A stretch of DNA of 64,000 nt from Azomonas tarimensis (GTDB lineage Bacteria; Pseudomonadota; Gammaproteobacteria; Pseudomonadales; Pseudomonadaceae): positions 310,001 through 374,000 of the forward strand of contig NZ_JBHRXZ010000024.1 of NCBI RefSeq assembly GCF_042648805.1, written 5' to 3'. Under the pieces are notes generated by a model, which was not told the DNA's origin, made no database searches, and saw only the letters and a list, made by a program, of their open reading frames with translations. How positions within the stretch are numbered: position 1 is the stretch's first letter; the number at the start of each line of letters is the position of its first letter. A program made the position numbers and the translations under genes. This document shows positions 44,291 to 53,699 of this stretch, piece after piece.

Positions 44291-45346
44291 TCAGAAGTCG
44301 GCTTCGGCGTCGGCCAGGTCTTCGCTGGAAGCGGCCTGGGCGGCCTTGGTGCCTGGGCTGGCCACCAACAGCTTCTGACGGATCTGCTGCTCGATGGCCT
44401 GGGCGATTTCCGGGTTGTCTTCAAGGAACTTGGCCGCGTTGGCCTTGCCTTGACCGATCTTGCTGCCCTGGTAGCTGTACCAGGCGCCGGATTTCTCCAC
44501 CAGGCCCTGCTGCACGCCGAGGTCGATGATTTCGCCGTTGCGGTAGATACCCTTGCCATAGAGGATCTGGAATTCCGACTGGCGGAACGGCGGGGCAACC
44601 TTGTTCTTCACAACCTTGACCCGGGTTTCACTGCCGATCACTTCGTCGCCATCCTTCACCGCGCCGATCCGGCGGATATCCAGACGGACCGAGGCGTAGA
44701 ATTTGAGGGCATTGCCGCCGGTGGTGGTTTCCGGGCTGCCGAACATCACGCCGATCTTCATGCGGATCTGGTTGATGAAGATCACCAGGCAGTTCGCATT
44801 CTTGATGTTGCCGGTGATCTTGCGCAGGGCCTGGGACATCAGGCGCGCCTGCAGGCCGACGTGCGTATCACCCATCTCGCCTTCGATTTCCGCCTTGGGT
44901 ACCAGCGCAGCCACGGAGTCGACGATGATCACGTCGACCGCATTGGAACGCACCAGCATGTCGGTGATTTCAAGCGCCTGCTCACCGGTGTCCGGCTGCG
45001 AGACCAGCAGGTCATCGACATTGACTCCCAGCTTGCCGGCGTAATCCGGATCCAGGGCATGCTCGGCGTCGACGAAGGCGCAGGTGGCGCCCTGCTTCTG
45101 GGCTTCGGCGATCACCGACAGGGTCATGGTGGTCTTGCCCGAGGATTCCGGGCCGTAGATTTCGACGATACGGCCTTTTGGCAGGCCGCCAATGCCAAGG
45201 GCTATGTCGAGCCCCAACGAGCCGGTGGAAATGGCGGGAATCGCCGGACGATCATGATCACCCATGCGCATGACCGCGCCCTTGCCGAACTGACGTTCGA
45301 TCTGACCCAGAGCGGCAGATAGGGCGCGCTTCTTGTTCTCGTCCAT
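44291..45346 (-). CDS. recA: recombinase RecA
   Basis: 351-aa recombinase. The N-terminus is MDENKKRALSAAL, the Walker A motif is GPESSGKT, and the L1/L2 DNA-binding loops and the acidic C-terminal tail (ASSEDLADAEADF) are present. A LexA box lies 43 bases upstream, and recX follows, as in other pseudomonads. The ATG at 45346 is the standard start. Confidence 0.99.
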   Translation of the reverse strand: MDENKKRALSAALGQIERQFGKGAVMRMGDHDRPAIPAISTGSLGLDIALGIGGLPKGRIVEIYGPESSGKTTMTLSVIAEAQKQGATCAFVDAEHALDPDYAGKLGVNVDDLLVSQPDTGEQALEITDMLVRSNAVDVIIVDSVAALVPKAEIEGEMGDTHVGLQARLMSQALRKITGNIKNANCLVIFINQIRMKIGVMFGSPETTTGGNALKFYASVRLDIRRIGAVKDGDEVIGSETRVKVVKNKVAPPFRQSEFQILYGKGIYRNGEIIDLGVQQGLVEKSGAWYSYQGSKIGQGKANAAKFLEDNPEIAQAIEQQIRQKLLVASPGTKAAQAASSEDLADAEADF

Positions 45347-45388
45347 TTGGAATCCTCGTAAGATCACAGGGGCCGAAGGCCACGACAA

Positions 45389-45404
45389 CTGTATAAGTAG
45401 ACAG
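45389..45404. promoter_or_regulatory. LexA (SOS) box of recA
   Basis: CTG-TATAAGTAGA-CAG, a 16-base SOS box close to the consensus CTGTATATATATACAG with both CTG/CAG ends intact, in the recA promoter region. Confidence 0.9.
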
Positions 45405-45431
45405 TATTAGAGCATAGCGCCCGTTGCCCGC

Positions 45432-45932
45432 CTAGCCCTCGAGCGGATTTTCCCCGGCCGCCAGGCGGATCAATCCGACCAGCGCGCGTTCCACCGCCTG
45501 CACCCGAATCGCCTGACGATCTCCGCCCAACTGGATGCGCTGGCTAAAGGACCGAGCGCCATCGGCCCAGGCAAGCCACACCGTCCCGATGGGCTTGTCC
45601 GGCGAACCTCCGCCGGGCCCGGCAATGCCACTTACCGCGACGGCGATGCGCGCCCCGCTCCGGCGCACGGCACCCAGCACCATGGCTTCGACCACTTCGC
45701 GACTGACCGCGCCGACCTGCTCGAACAGCGCCGCCGGCACGCCCAACTGGCGAGTTTTCTGCGCATTGGAGTAGGTGATGTAGCCGGCTTCGAACCAGGC
45801 CGAGCTGCCAGCAATCCGCGTTATCGCTTCGGCGATGCCGCCGCCGGTACAGGACTCGGCGGTGGTGACCTGGGCCCCAGACGCCGTGAGGCGCGCGCCC
45901 AGTTCGGATGCCAGCTCGGTCAGGCGGTCCAT
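45432..45932 (-). CDS. pncC: nicotinamide-nucleotide amidase (PncC, CinA C-terminal type)
   Basis: 166-aa deamidase that converts NMN to NaMN in pyridine-nucleotide recycling. The family motif VTTAESCTGGGIAEA (about 23-37) and GPGGGSPDKPIGTVWLAW (about 110-127) are intact. The gene is directly upstream of recA on the same strand, the usual pseudomonad cinA-recA order. Length is normal for the stand-alone CinA C-terminal domain. Confidence 0.94.
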   Translation of the reverse strand: MDRLTELASELGARLTASGAQVTTAESCTGGGIAEAITRIAGSSAWFEAGYITYSNAQKTRQLGVPAALFEQVGAVSREVVEAMVLGAVRRSGARIAVAVSGIAGPGGGSPDKPIGTVWLAWADGARSFSQRIQLGGDRQAIRVQAVERALVGLIRLAAGENPLEG

Positions 45933-46008
45933 GCTTGTTTCCCGGTCAATTCAGAGGATCGGCGAAAGATAGGCATCAGAACGCTGGCTGTCGACCCGGA
46001 GAGACAAA

Positions 46009-46038
46009 TGAAAAGGCCAGGCCGACTGGCCTGGCCTT
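46009..46038 (-). terminator. intrinsic terminator after the PepSY gene
   Basis: Stem of 11 bp: AAGGCCAGGCC (46013-46023) pairs with GGCCTGGCCTT (46028-46038) over a 4-nt loop. On the minus strand it is followed by TTTT, so it ends the transcript coming from 46316. Confidence 0.8.
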
Positions 46039-46055
46039 CTGGACTTCCAGACCTG

Positions 46056-46316
46056 TCAGTCTTTCTTGTCCCGCTTCATCTCGCCGCTGCGGCCGTCGAT
46101 CTTGAACTTGTGGACCTCACCGTCCTGCTTCATGCCTTTGCCTTCCCAATGGTCGTCATCGGCCTCGATCTCATAGATGGTGGTGTAGCCGGCGCCCTTG
46201 GCGGTTTCGATCGCCTGCTCGATGCTGATCCAGTCCGCACCGGGACGATCAGCGTAGGCGACACCGGCCAGGACCAGCGAGGCAGAAGCGAAAAGCGCAG
46301 CAAGTGTTTTTTTCAT
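46056..46316 (-). CDS. PepSY-domain exported protein
   Basis: 86-aa periplasmic protein. Signal peptide residues 1-22 end GVAYA. The mature part is a single PepSY-like domain (ISIEQAIETAKGAGYTTIYEIEAD, in pieces) ending in lysine/aspartate-rich KRDKKD. Role unknown; such domains bind or inhibit proteases. Divergent from the symporter. Confidence 0.88.
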   Translation of the reverse strand: MKKTLAALFASASLVLAGVAYADRPGADWISIEQAIETAKGAGYTTIYEIEADDDHWEGKGMKQDGEVHKFKIDGRSGEMKRDKKD

Positions 46317-46460
46317 GATGTCTCCAATTATTGGTTATGGCTGTCATGTAGTTTGAGAACCCATGGCCGCCGGGGTTCCAACCGATCGCCTGCCTTTCGG
46401 CGCGGGACTTGCTGCCCGCCCACCGATACCCTGCTCGCTTCCCGTCGAAGAGGACTCCCG

Positions 46461-47684
46461 ATGCCCAGCCTCAATCTGCAGATTCTAGTAGCCGCCGTTC
46501 TCGGCCTGGCCTTCGGCTGGCTGACCGGCCTGATGCCCACCGACTCGGAACTGCGCCTGGGCGTGATCTACGCCAGCACGCTGATCGGCAGCATTTTCGT
46601 CGGCCTGCTGCAGATGGTCCTGATTCCTCTGGTGTTCACCTCGATCGCCGTGGGGGTGGCGAACCTGCAGGCGCATCGGCAGGTGAATCGGGTGTGGATG
46701 AGCACCCTGGCGTACTTCGTGCTGACACTCGGCCTGGCGACGCTGGTCGCACTCATAGCCTCCAACCTGTTCCGCCCAGGGGCCGGGCTCTCCATCGAAC
46801 TCTTTGCCGACGCGATGGATTCCTTCGAAGCGCGCCAGCTTACCCTGCCCGAATTCTTTCTGCACTTCTTCGCCAACCTGTTCCAAAACCCTTTCGCCGC
46901 ATTTGCCAACGGCAGCATCCTGGCGGTCGTGGTGTTCGCCATGTTCATGGGGGTAGCCCTGGTCACTGGAGGCGAGCGCTATCGCAACATCCTGCTGGTG
47001 CTGCAGGAGTTTCTCGAACTGATCATGCGCATCGTCAGCTGGATCATGCGTCTGGCGCCTCTGGGCATCCTTGCACTGTTGATCCGTCTGGTGGCCGAGC
47101 AGGACGTGGCACTGTTGTCCGCGGTGGGCGGATTCATCGCCCTGGTGTTTGCCACGACCCTGTTCCACGGCCTGGTGGTGCTGCCGGGCATCCTGTTCTT
47201 TATCACTGGCAAATCGCCGCTGTGGTTCTGGCGCGGGGCGCGGGAAGCCCTGGTGACGGCTTTCGCCACCAGTTCGAGCGCGGCAACCCTGCCGATTTCA
47301 CTGCGCTGCGCCGAACAGCTCAAGGTTCGGCGCGAGGTGGCCAGTTTCGTCCTGCCCCTCGGCGCGACCATGAACATGGACGGCACAGCCCTGTATGAAG
47401 CCGCCGCCGCGCTGTTTGTCGCCAATCTGGTGGGCATCGAACTCAGCTTCGCCCAGCAAATGGTGGTGTTCTTAACCGCCATGATTGCCTCCACCGGCGC
47501 GCCAGGCATCCCCAGCGCCGGCATGGTGACCATGGTGATGGTGCTGCAGGCTGTGGGATTGCCGGCCGAGGCCATTGCCATTCTTCTACCCATCGACCGA
47601 CTGCTGGATACAGTGCGCACCGCGGTGAACGTCGAAGGCGATATTGTCGGCAGCCTGGTCGTCGACAAGCTTGCGCCGCAGTAA
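46461..47684 (+). CDS. dicarboxylate/amino acid:cation symporter (DAACS family)
   Basis: 407-aa sodium- or proton-coupled symporter with about eight transmembrane segments. The DAACS hallmarks are in place: SSSAATLPISL (HP1 serine-rich tip), MNMDGTALYEA (TM7, NMDGT) and ASTGAPGIPSAG (HP2). Substrate is an acidic amino acid or C4-dicarboxylate; I cannot tell which. The ATG at 46461 gives the right N-terminus. Confidence 0.93.
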   Translation: MPSLNLQILVAAVLGLAFGWLTGLMPTDSELRLGVIYASTLIGSIFVGLLQMVLIPLVFTSIAVGVANLQAHRQVNRVWMSTLAYFVLTLGLATLVALIASNLFRPGAGLSIELFADAMDSFEARQLTLPEFFLHFFANLFQNPFAAFANGSILAVVVFAMFMGVALVTGGERYRNILLVLQEFLELIMRIVSWIMRLAPLGILALLIRLVAEQDVALLSAVGGFIALVFATTLFHGLVVLPGILFFITGKSPLWFWRGAREALVTAFATSSSAATLPISLRCAEQLKVRREVASFVLPLGATMNMDGTALYEAAAALFVANLVGIELSFAQQMVVFLTAMIASTGAPGIPSAGMVTMVMVLQAVGLPAEAIAILLPIDRLLDTVRTAVNVEGDIVGSLVVDKLAPQ

Positions 47685-47805
47685 GGGAGACGGGCAGCCT
47701 GGCCCGGCGCGTTCTCGGCGAGGCACGCCGGGCCATGCTAACCTTGCCAGCCGCCAAACCGGGCCGCACAGCCCCAGCCTGCCCCTACAGCACAACCGAC
47801 GCGCG

Positions 47806-50385
47806 ATGCCAAAAGCCAATCAAGACCTGTCCGCCCACACCCCGATGATGCAGCAGTACTGGAAGCTCAAGCGCGAGCATCCCGATCAACTGATGTTCTA
47901 TCGCATGGGCGATTTCTACGAACTCTTCTACGAAGACGCCAAGCGCGCCGCGGCGCTGCTGGACATTACCCTGACCGCCCGTGGGCAATCGGCCGGCAAT
48001 GCCATCCCGATGGCGGGGATTCCCTTCCATTCGGCCGAAGGCTACCTGGCGCGGCTGGTGAAGCTTGGCGAGTCGGTGGTGATCTGTGAGCAGATCGGTG
48101 ATCCAGCGACCAGCAAGGGCCCCGTGGAGCGTCAGGTGGTGCGCATCGTCACCCCCGGCACGGTGACCGACGAAGCACTGCTCGACGAGCGCCGCGATAA
48201 CCTGCTGGCCGCGGTGCTGGGCGACGAGAAGCTGTTTGGGATGGCGGTGCTGGACATCGCCAGCGGCCGGTTCAGCGTTCAGGAGCTCAAGGGCTGGGAA
48301 AACCTGCTCGCCGAACTAGAACGGCTGAGCCCTACCGAGCTGCTGATCCCCGACGACTGGCCGCAGGGCCTGCCGCTGGAGCGCAGACGCGGCCTGAGCC
48401 GCCGTGCCCCCTGGGACTTCGACCGCGATACTGCCCACAAGAGCCTGTGTCAGCAATTCGGCACCGGCGACCTGAAGGGTTTTGGTTGTGAAAACCTGAC
48501 CTTGGCCATCGGCGCCGCGGGCTGCCTGCTGGCCTACGCCAGGGAAACCCAGCGCACTGCCCTGCCCCACCTGCGCAGCCTGCGTCACGAGCGGCTCGAC
48601 GAGACCGTCATTTTCGATGGCGCCACCCGGCGCAACCTGGAGCTGGACACCAATCTATCCGGCGGACGAGACAACACCCTGCAATCGGTGGTGGATCGCT
48701 GCCAGACCGCCATGGGCTCGCGCCTCTTGACCCGCTGGCTGCACCGCCCGTTGCGCGACCGAGCCGTACTGGAAGTACGCCAGGATTCCATTACCTGCCT
48801 GCTTGAACATTACCGCTTCGAGCAGATCCAGCCGCAGCTCAAGGACATAGGCGACCTCGAGCGCATCCTTGCCCGGATCGGCCTGCGCAACGCACGGCCA
48901 CGCGACCTGGCGCGCCTGCGAGACGCCCTGGCCGCCCTGCCACAACTGCAGGAGGCGATGCGTGAACTGGTCGCGCCGCATCTGGGCAGCCTGGCGCAGA
49001 ACATCCGCACCTACCCGGAGCTGGCCTCCCTGCTGGCACGTGCCATCATCGACAACCCGCCAGCAGTGATCCGCGACGGCGGCGTGCTGAAGAAAGGCTA
49101 CGACGTCGAACTGGACGAGCTGCAATCGCTCAGCGAGAACGCCGGACAGTACCTCATGGACCTGGAGGCCCGGGAAAAGGCCCGCACCGGGCTGGCCAAC
49201 CTCAAGGTCGGCTACAACCGGGTCCACGGCTACTTCATCGAGCTGCCGAGCAAGCAGGCCGAGTCCGCCCCGGCCGATTACATACGCCGACAGACCCTCA
49301 AGGGTGCCGAGCGCTTCATCACTCCCGAACTCAAGGAATTCGAAGACAGGGCACTGTCCGCCAAGAGCCGTGCGCTGGCTCGTGAAAAGGCCCTCTATGA
49401 GGGGCTGCTCGACCTGTTGATCGAACACCTGGCCCCCTTGCAGGGATCGGCTGCCGCGCTGGCCGAACTGGACGTACTGAGCAACCTCGCCGAGCGCGCG
49501 CTGAACCTCGACCTGAACCGCCCGCACTTCGTCGAGGAGCCGCGACTGTTCATCGACCAGGGTCGTCATCCGGTGGTCGAGCAGGTACTGGACACGCCTT
49601 TCGTCGCCAATGACCTGGCCCTCGATGACGACATCCGCATGCTGGTGATCACCGGCCCGAACATGGGCGGCAAATCCACCTATATGAGACAGACGGCGCT
49701 GATCGTGCTCCTGGCACAGATCGGCAGCTTCGTTCCGGCACGCGCCTGCGAACTGTCGCTGGTGGACCGCATCTTCACCCGCATCGGCTCCAGCGACGAC
49801 TTGGCCGGCGGGCGTTCCACCTTCATGGTCGAGATGAGCGAAACGGCCAACATCCTGCACAACGCCAGCGACCGCAGCCTGGTTCTGATGGATGAAGTGG
49901 GTCGCGGCACCAGTACCTTCGACGGGCTTTCCCTGGCCTGGGCTGCGGCGGAGCACCTGGCCAAGCTGCGCGCCTTCACCCTGTTCGCCACCCATTACTT
50001 CGAGTTGACGGTTCTGCCCGAGAGCCAGCCGGTGGTGGCCAACGTTCATCTGTCGGCGACCGAACACAATGAGCGCATCGTGTTCCTGCATACCGTCCTG
50101 CCAGGCCCGGCCAGCCAGAGTTACGGCCTGGCGGTAGCACAGCTGGCCGGCGTGCCGGGCGAAGTGATCGTCCGCGCCCGCGAACATCTGGCCCGACTGG
50201 AAACCACCAGCCTGCCCCATGACACGCCCCGACATCAGCCCGGCGAGCCCGCCGCTCCACTGCAGGCCGACCTGTTCGCCAGCCTTCCACACCCGGTGAT
50301 CGAGGAGCTCAATCGCCTGAAACCGGACGACCTGACCCCGCGCGCCGCCCTGGAGCTGCTATACAGCCTGAAGGCACGCCTTTGA
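47806..50385 (+). CDS. mutS: DNA mismatch repair protein MutS
   Basis: 859-aa mismatch-recognition ATPase. The N-terminal mismatch-binding domain has the Phe-X-Glu motif in GDFYELF, and the Walker A GPNMGGKST is near residue 615, followed by LVLMDEVGRGTSTFDG. C-terminal dimerisation region present. The ATG at 47806 starts MPKANQDLSAHTPMM. Followed by fdxA, as in P. aeruginosa. Confidence 0.98.
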   Translation: MPKANQDLSAHTPMMQQYWKLKREHPDQLMFYRMGDFYELFYEDAKRAAALLDITLTARGQSAGNAIPMAGIPFHSAEGYLARLVKLGESVVICEQIGDPATSKGPVERQVVRIVTPGTVTDEALLDERRDNLLAAVLGDEKLFGMAVLDIASGRFSVQELKGWENLLAELERLSPTELLIPDDWPQGLPLERRRGLSRRAPWDFDRDTAHKSLCQQFGTGDLKGFGCENLTLAIGAAGCLLAYARETQRTALPHLRSLRHERLDETVIFDGATRRNLELDTNLSGGRDNTLQSVVDRCQTAMGSRLLTRWLHRPLRDRAVLEVRQDSITCLLEHYRFEQIQPQLKDIGDLERILARIGLRNARPRDLARLRDALAALPQLQEAMRELVAPHLGSLAQNIRTYPELASLLARAIIDNPPAVIRDGGVLKKGYDVELDELQSLSENAGQYLMDLEAREKARTGLANLKVGYNRVHGYFIELPSKQAESAPADYIRRQTLKGAERFITPELKEFEDRALSAKSRALAREKALYEGLLDLLIEHLAPLQGSAAALAELDVLSNLAERALNLDLNRPHFVEEPRLFIDQGRHPVVEQVLDTPFVANDLALDDDIRMLVITGPNMGGKSTYMRQTALIVLLAQIGSFVPARACELSLVDRIFTRIGSSDDLAGGRSTFMVEMSETANILHNASDRSLVLMDEVGRGTSTFDGLSLAWAAAEHLAKLRAFTLFATHYFELTVLPESQPVVANVHLSATEHNERIVFLHTVLPGPASQSYGLAVAQLAGVPGEVIVRAREHLARLETTSLPHDTPRHQPGEPAAPLQADLFASLPHPVIEELNRLKPDDLTPRAALELLYSLKARL

Positions 50386-50500
50386 CAGGGCGAAAAAACT
50401 GCTAGAATCGCGCGTTTTTTGATTCCCGCATTCCATAGCCTGGTGCGGTACAAGCAGGCGCATCACGACCTGGCGCCCGACACTGAGGAGATAAGTAGCA

Positions 50501-50824
50501 ATGACCTTCGTCGTCACCGACAACTGCATCAAATGCAAGTACACCGACTGCGTGGAAGTCTGCCCGGTGGATTGCTTTTACGAAGGCCCGAACTTTCTGG
50601 TGATTCATCCAGACGAGTGCATCGATTGCGCACTGTGCGAGCCGGAGTGCCCTGCCGAGGCCATCTTCTCCGAGGACGAAGTGCCTGATGACATGCAGGA
50701 GTTCATCCAGCTCAATGCCGACCTGGCCGAAGTCTGGCCCAATATCACCGAGAAGAAAGACCCGCTTGCCGATGCCGAAGACTGGGACGGCGTGAAAGAC
50801 AAGCTCCAGCACCTGGAGCGTTGA
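50501..50824 (+). CDS. fdxA: ferredoxin FdxA (7Fe-8S type)
   Basis: 107-aa ferredoxin. The N-terminal cluster region contains Cys9, Cys12, Cys17, Cys21 and Cys25, and the second region Cys40, Cys43, Cys46 and Cys50, giving [3Fe-4S] and [4Fe-4S] clusters; an acidic C-terminal extension is typical of pseudomonad FdxA. 115 bases after mutS. A large hairpin follows the stop. Confidence 0.95.
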   Translation: MTFVVTDNCIKCKYTDCVEVCPVDCFYEGPNFLVIHPDECIDCALCEPECPAEAIFSEDEVPDDMQEFIQLNADLAEVWPNITEKKDPLADAEDWDGVKDKLQHLER

Positions 50825-50832
50825 TCAGAATG

Positions 50833-50861
50833 CACAATGCCCGCGCAAGGCGGGCATTGTG
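50833..50861. terminator. hairpin between fdxA and the CsbD gene
   Basis: Perfect 12-bp stem (50833-50844 with 50850-50861), 5-nt loop GCAAG. It sits between convergent genes and probably acts as a transcription end, though it lacks a clear T-run on either strand. Confidence 0.65.
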
Positions 50862-50878
50862 TCTGCAGCGGACAGTGC

Positions 50879-51070
50879 TCAGGCCTTGTCTACACCGCTC
50901 TTGATCTTGTCCTTGGCTTCACCCTTCACTTCCTGAGTTTCACCTTTCAATTCCTGACCTTTGCCTTCGCCTTTGAGGTCAGCGTTATCAGTCGCTTCAC
51001 CGATCCCCTGCTTGGCCTTGCCAACCGCTTCATTGACGTTGCCCTTGATTTTGTCTTCTGCGCTACCCAT
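50879..51070 (-). CDS. CsbD family stress protein
   Basis: 63-aa hydrophilic, Lys/Glu/Gly-rich protein. The repeated GKAKQGIGEATDNADLKGEG-like pattern is the CsbD family hallmark. Often induced by osmotic or envelope stress; function unclear. Good GGAG ribosome-binding site before the ATG. Convergent with fdxA. Confidence 0.9.
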   Translation of the reverse strand: MGSAEDKIKGNVNEAVGKAKQGIGEATDNADLKGEGKGQELKGETQEVKGEAKDKIKSGVDKA

Positions 51071-51207
51071 AGCTGCTCTCCTTCATATTCAATGATTTAC
51101 GTAAAATCCGACAGAGAAGTTGAAGGGACGTTCAGCATTTGGCGGTACGCTCATCCAGTATTCGTTAACCATGTGTTTCCTTCACCGGCTGGACGCCTCG
51201 GTATCGC

Positions 51208-52338
51208 TCAGGGCCGTTGTGCCTCGCCTGGTATCAGAACCGGCAGATCCACCGAACCAAGGATGGATTGATAGTGCGCCAGTAACCCTGCAACTACGCC
51301 GTCCCACGCATGGTGCGTCTCGACGTGCCCCCTGGCGAGGCGCCCAAGCAACTGGACATCGGCGTCGAACAGGTCCTGCACCGCCGCCGCCATGGACGCT
51401 GAATTGTGTGGTTCGCACATGCGCGCGACATGGACGGGGAGGATTTCCGGCAAGGCCCCGGCCTGCGCCGCCACTACCGGCAGTCCGCATGCCATCGCCT
51501 CCAGGGCCACCATCCCGAAACTTTCCTGGGACCCGGCGTGCACGAAGGCGTCGGCACTGGCCATCAGACGAGCCAGTTCAAGCGGAGGGCAGTAGCGGGA
51601 GATGACCGTCACATTGTCCGGCACTCGCCGTGGCAGACCGAAGCCCACCAGCAACAGGTGATAGGGCGCGCCAAGGCGGCGTGCCGTATTCAACAGAACA
51701 TCGACATTCTTCTCGCACGACCCGCGACCTGCATAGATGAGCAGCCGCGTGTCGTCTGAAAGTCCCAGCTGGCGACGCAATTCGGGGTCGCGCCGTCCGG
51801 GCCGGAATATCCGTAAATCGACCCCCATCGGCTGCACGTACACCCGCTCGATCCCGAGCGCATGGAGCCGGCTGGCCATCATCTGACTGGGCGCCAGCAC
51901 CCGGTCGAAACGCTCGTAAAGCCGCGCCACATAAGGACTCATCCGTCCGACCACCCAGTTGCCGAAGCGGTTGCGCGCCAGCAATGGAAGATCCGAGTGA
52001 TAGAAGCCGACAACCGGCACATCCAGCCGCTGTCCCGCATCGAGCGCAGCCCAGGCCGTTACGTAAGGGTCACCCGCTTCGATCACGTCCGGCCTGATCG
52101 CCTGCAGCAATTCGGACCAGGGGCCGCGACGCAGCGGAAAGCGCTGCCCCGCGGAGAATGGCAAGCGGGGCGCAGGCAGCTCATACAACCCATCTGCAAA
52201 GCGGTGTCGCCGGCCAGGCACGAGCAGGCTGTGCTGAACACCGGGATACAACTGCAAGCGCCGGTGCTTCGCTTCAAGATAGGTACGCACCACACCACTG
52301 GCAAAGGCGTAAGACATGGTCATGTCGGCGATATGCAA
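51208..52338 (-). CDS. GT4-type glycosyltransferase (TTG start)
   Basis: 376-aa glycosyltransferase family 4 enzyme. GYAGRG-like YAGRGSCEKNVDVLL (about 217-231) starts the donor domain and the EX7E-type motif appears as SQESFGMVALEAMACGLPVV (about 291-310). I chose TTG at 52338 because AGGGGAG lies 7 nt upstream, and the resulting N-terminus begins LHIADMTMSYAFASGVVRTYL, typical of this group (MHIADITMFYAP...). The ATG at 52386 would add residues without support. Close to a YihY protein gene. Confidence 0.85.
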   Translation of the reverse strand: MHIADMTMSYAFASGVVRTYLEAKHRRLQLYPGVQHSLLVPGRRHRFADGLYELPAPRLPFSAGQRFPLRRGPWSELLQAIRPDVIEAGDPYVTAWAALDAGQRLDVPVVGFYHSDLPLLARNRFGNWVVGRMSPYVARLYERFDRVLAPSQMMASRLHALGIERVYVQPMGVDLRIFRPGRRDPELRRQLGLSDDTRLLIYAGRGSCEKNVDVLLNTARRLGAPYHLLLVGFGLPRRVPDNVTVISRYCPPLELARLMASADAFVHAGSQESFGMVALEAMACGLPVVAAQAGALPEILPVHVARMCEPHNSASMAAAVQDLFDADVQLLGRLARGHVETHHAWDGVVAGLLAHYQSILGSVDLPVLIPGEAQRP

Positions 52339-52428
52339 GGCCGTTCTCCCCTCGCGCCGGGCCGGGATCAAGCCCGCATGAACCAATGGACCGCGAGGCC
52401 TGGAGTGCGTTCGCCCACCGGCCCTCCG

Positions 52429-53304
52429 CTAGGAATCCAGCTTCTTGTCGCCGTCGTCCTTGCCCTGGCTCGAAGAGTGTTCGATGACCGAGTTCAGCAC
52501 CGCGCCGAACAGTAGAACCGAAGCTGAAAGAAAGAAGTACATCAGCAGTACGATGATCGCCCCGATACTTCCATAGGTGGCGTTGAAGTTGGCGAAATTC
52601 TGCACATAGATGCCAAAGCCGATCGACGCCACGATCCACACCAGCACAGCCAGCACCGATCCCGGGGTAATGAAACGGAAACTCTGTTCCACATCCGGAG
52701 CCACGTAGTACATCACCGCGACCGCGAGCATCATCAGTATCACCACCACCGGCCAGCGTAACCAGGTCCACAGGGTAACGATGATGTCCTGCAACCCCAC
52801 CAGCGAGGCCAGCCACTCCATCACCTGCGGTCCCATGATCATCAACGCCGCCGCCACCAGCAGCATGCCGGCGATGCCAACCGTGTAAACCAGCGAGAGC
52901 AGGTAGATCTTCCAGCCTGGGCGCTGCTCATGCACATCGTAGGCGGCGTTCATTCCGGCCATCAGAGTGCGCACGCCCTTGGAGGCCGAAATCAGCGCCA
53001 GCAGAATGCCGAATGACAGCAAACCGCCTTGCTGCTCCTGCAGCTGGTCGATGACAGGATTCACCTGCTCCATCGCCATCGGCGGCAACGCCAGCTCCGC
53101 CTGCAGCCGAATCCATTCGAAAAACTCCCCCAGGTGCAGGAATCCAAGCAGGGCGACCAGAAACAGCAGGAAGGGAAACAACGAAAACAGGGTATGGAAT
53201 GCCAGCGCGGAGGCGTAGATCGTCATCTCCTTCTCACCGAATCGTTTCACGGTGCGCTTGGTCAGTTCAACGAGGCCTGTGCCACCAGTGTCCAGCAAAG
53301 CCAT
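52429..53304 (-). CDS. YihY/BrkB family membrane protein
   Basis: 291-aa inner-membrane protein with six hydrophobic helices (YihY/virulence factor BrkB family, formerly confused with RNase BN). Family stretches: FHTLFSLFPFLLFLVALLGF (about 32-51), ISASKGVRTLMAGMNAAYD, and IVLLMYFFLSASVLLFGAVLNSVIE near the end. Function unknown. Upstream of, and not overlapping, the glycosyltransferase gene. Confidence 0.92.
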   Translation of the reverse strand: MALLDTGGTGLVELTKRTVKRFGEKEMTIYASALAFHTLFSLFPFLLFLVALLGFLHLGEFFEWIRLQAELALPPMAMEQVNPVIDQLQEQQGGLLSFGILLALISASKGVRTLMAGMNAAYDVHEQRPGWKIYLLSLVYTVGIAGMLLVAAALMIMGPQVMEWLASLVGLQDIIVTLWTWLRWPVVVILMMLAVAVMYYVAPDVEQSFRFITPGSVLAVLVWIVASIGFGIYVQNFANFNATYGSIGAIIVLLMYFFLSASVLLFGAVLNSVIEHSSSQGKDDGDKKLDS

Positions 53305-53458
53305 AAGGAATCCTCTGCGTCTGAGCTTGCCCTATGTGGGACGAACACCATCGGCAAAGAGTTCGGGGTTTTGAGCAAAAAGCGGAACATGACTGGCGCC
53401 AAGCGGTCCTAGCCGAGCAACGTTACGAAACTGCTCGGTCGCAAGGAGAACAAGAAGA

Positions 53459-53680
53459 ATGGTTTCCCAACTTCAGAACACTTTACTACTGTTCAGCCTG
53501 CTGTTCACCGGAGCCGGATTCGTGCTTGGCTTGTTCTACAACAACCGCAAGGTCATCCGCCTGGAAGACAAGGTCTTGCGGCTCAAGCGCACCATCCGCC
53601 ACCTTCAGCAGAAAGACGACGCCCCTGAACGTCACGAAGAGCCGGTGACAACCAGGGAAGCCCTGGCTGCTACCCGTTGA
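53459..53680 (+). CDS. small LapA-like membrane protein
   Basis: 73-aa protein with one N-terminal transmembrane helix (about 7-27, LLLFSLLFTGAGFVLGLFYNN) followed by a charged coiled-coil-like segment RLEDKVLRLKRTIRHLQQ. Family guess only, by shape. An AGGAG lies about 11 bases before the ATG. Confidence 0.65.
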   Translation: MVSQLQNTLLLFSLLFTGAGFVLGLFYNNRKVIRLEDKVLRLKRTIRHLQQKDDAPERHEEPVTTREALAATR

Positions 53681-53699
53681 ATCCAGGCCCGCCGACAAG

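Noticed and set aside
50386..50880. rsmZ small RNA near fdxA
   Set aside because: In P. aeruginosa rsmZ lies beside fdxA, but here I find no cluster of GGA motifs, only a simple hairpin before a CsbD gene.
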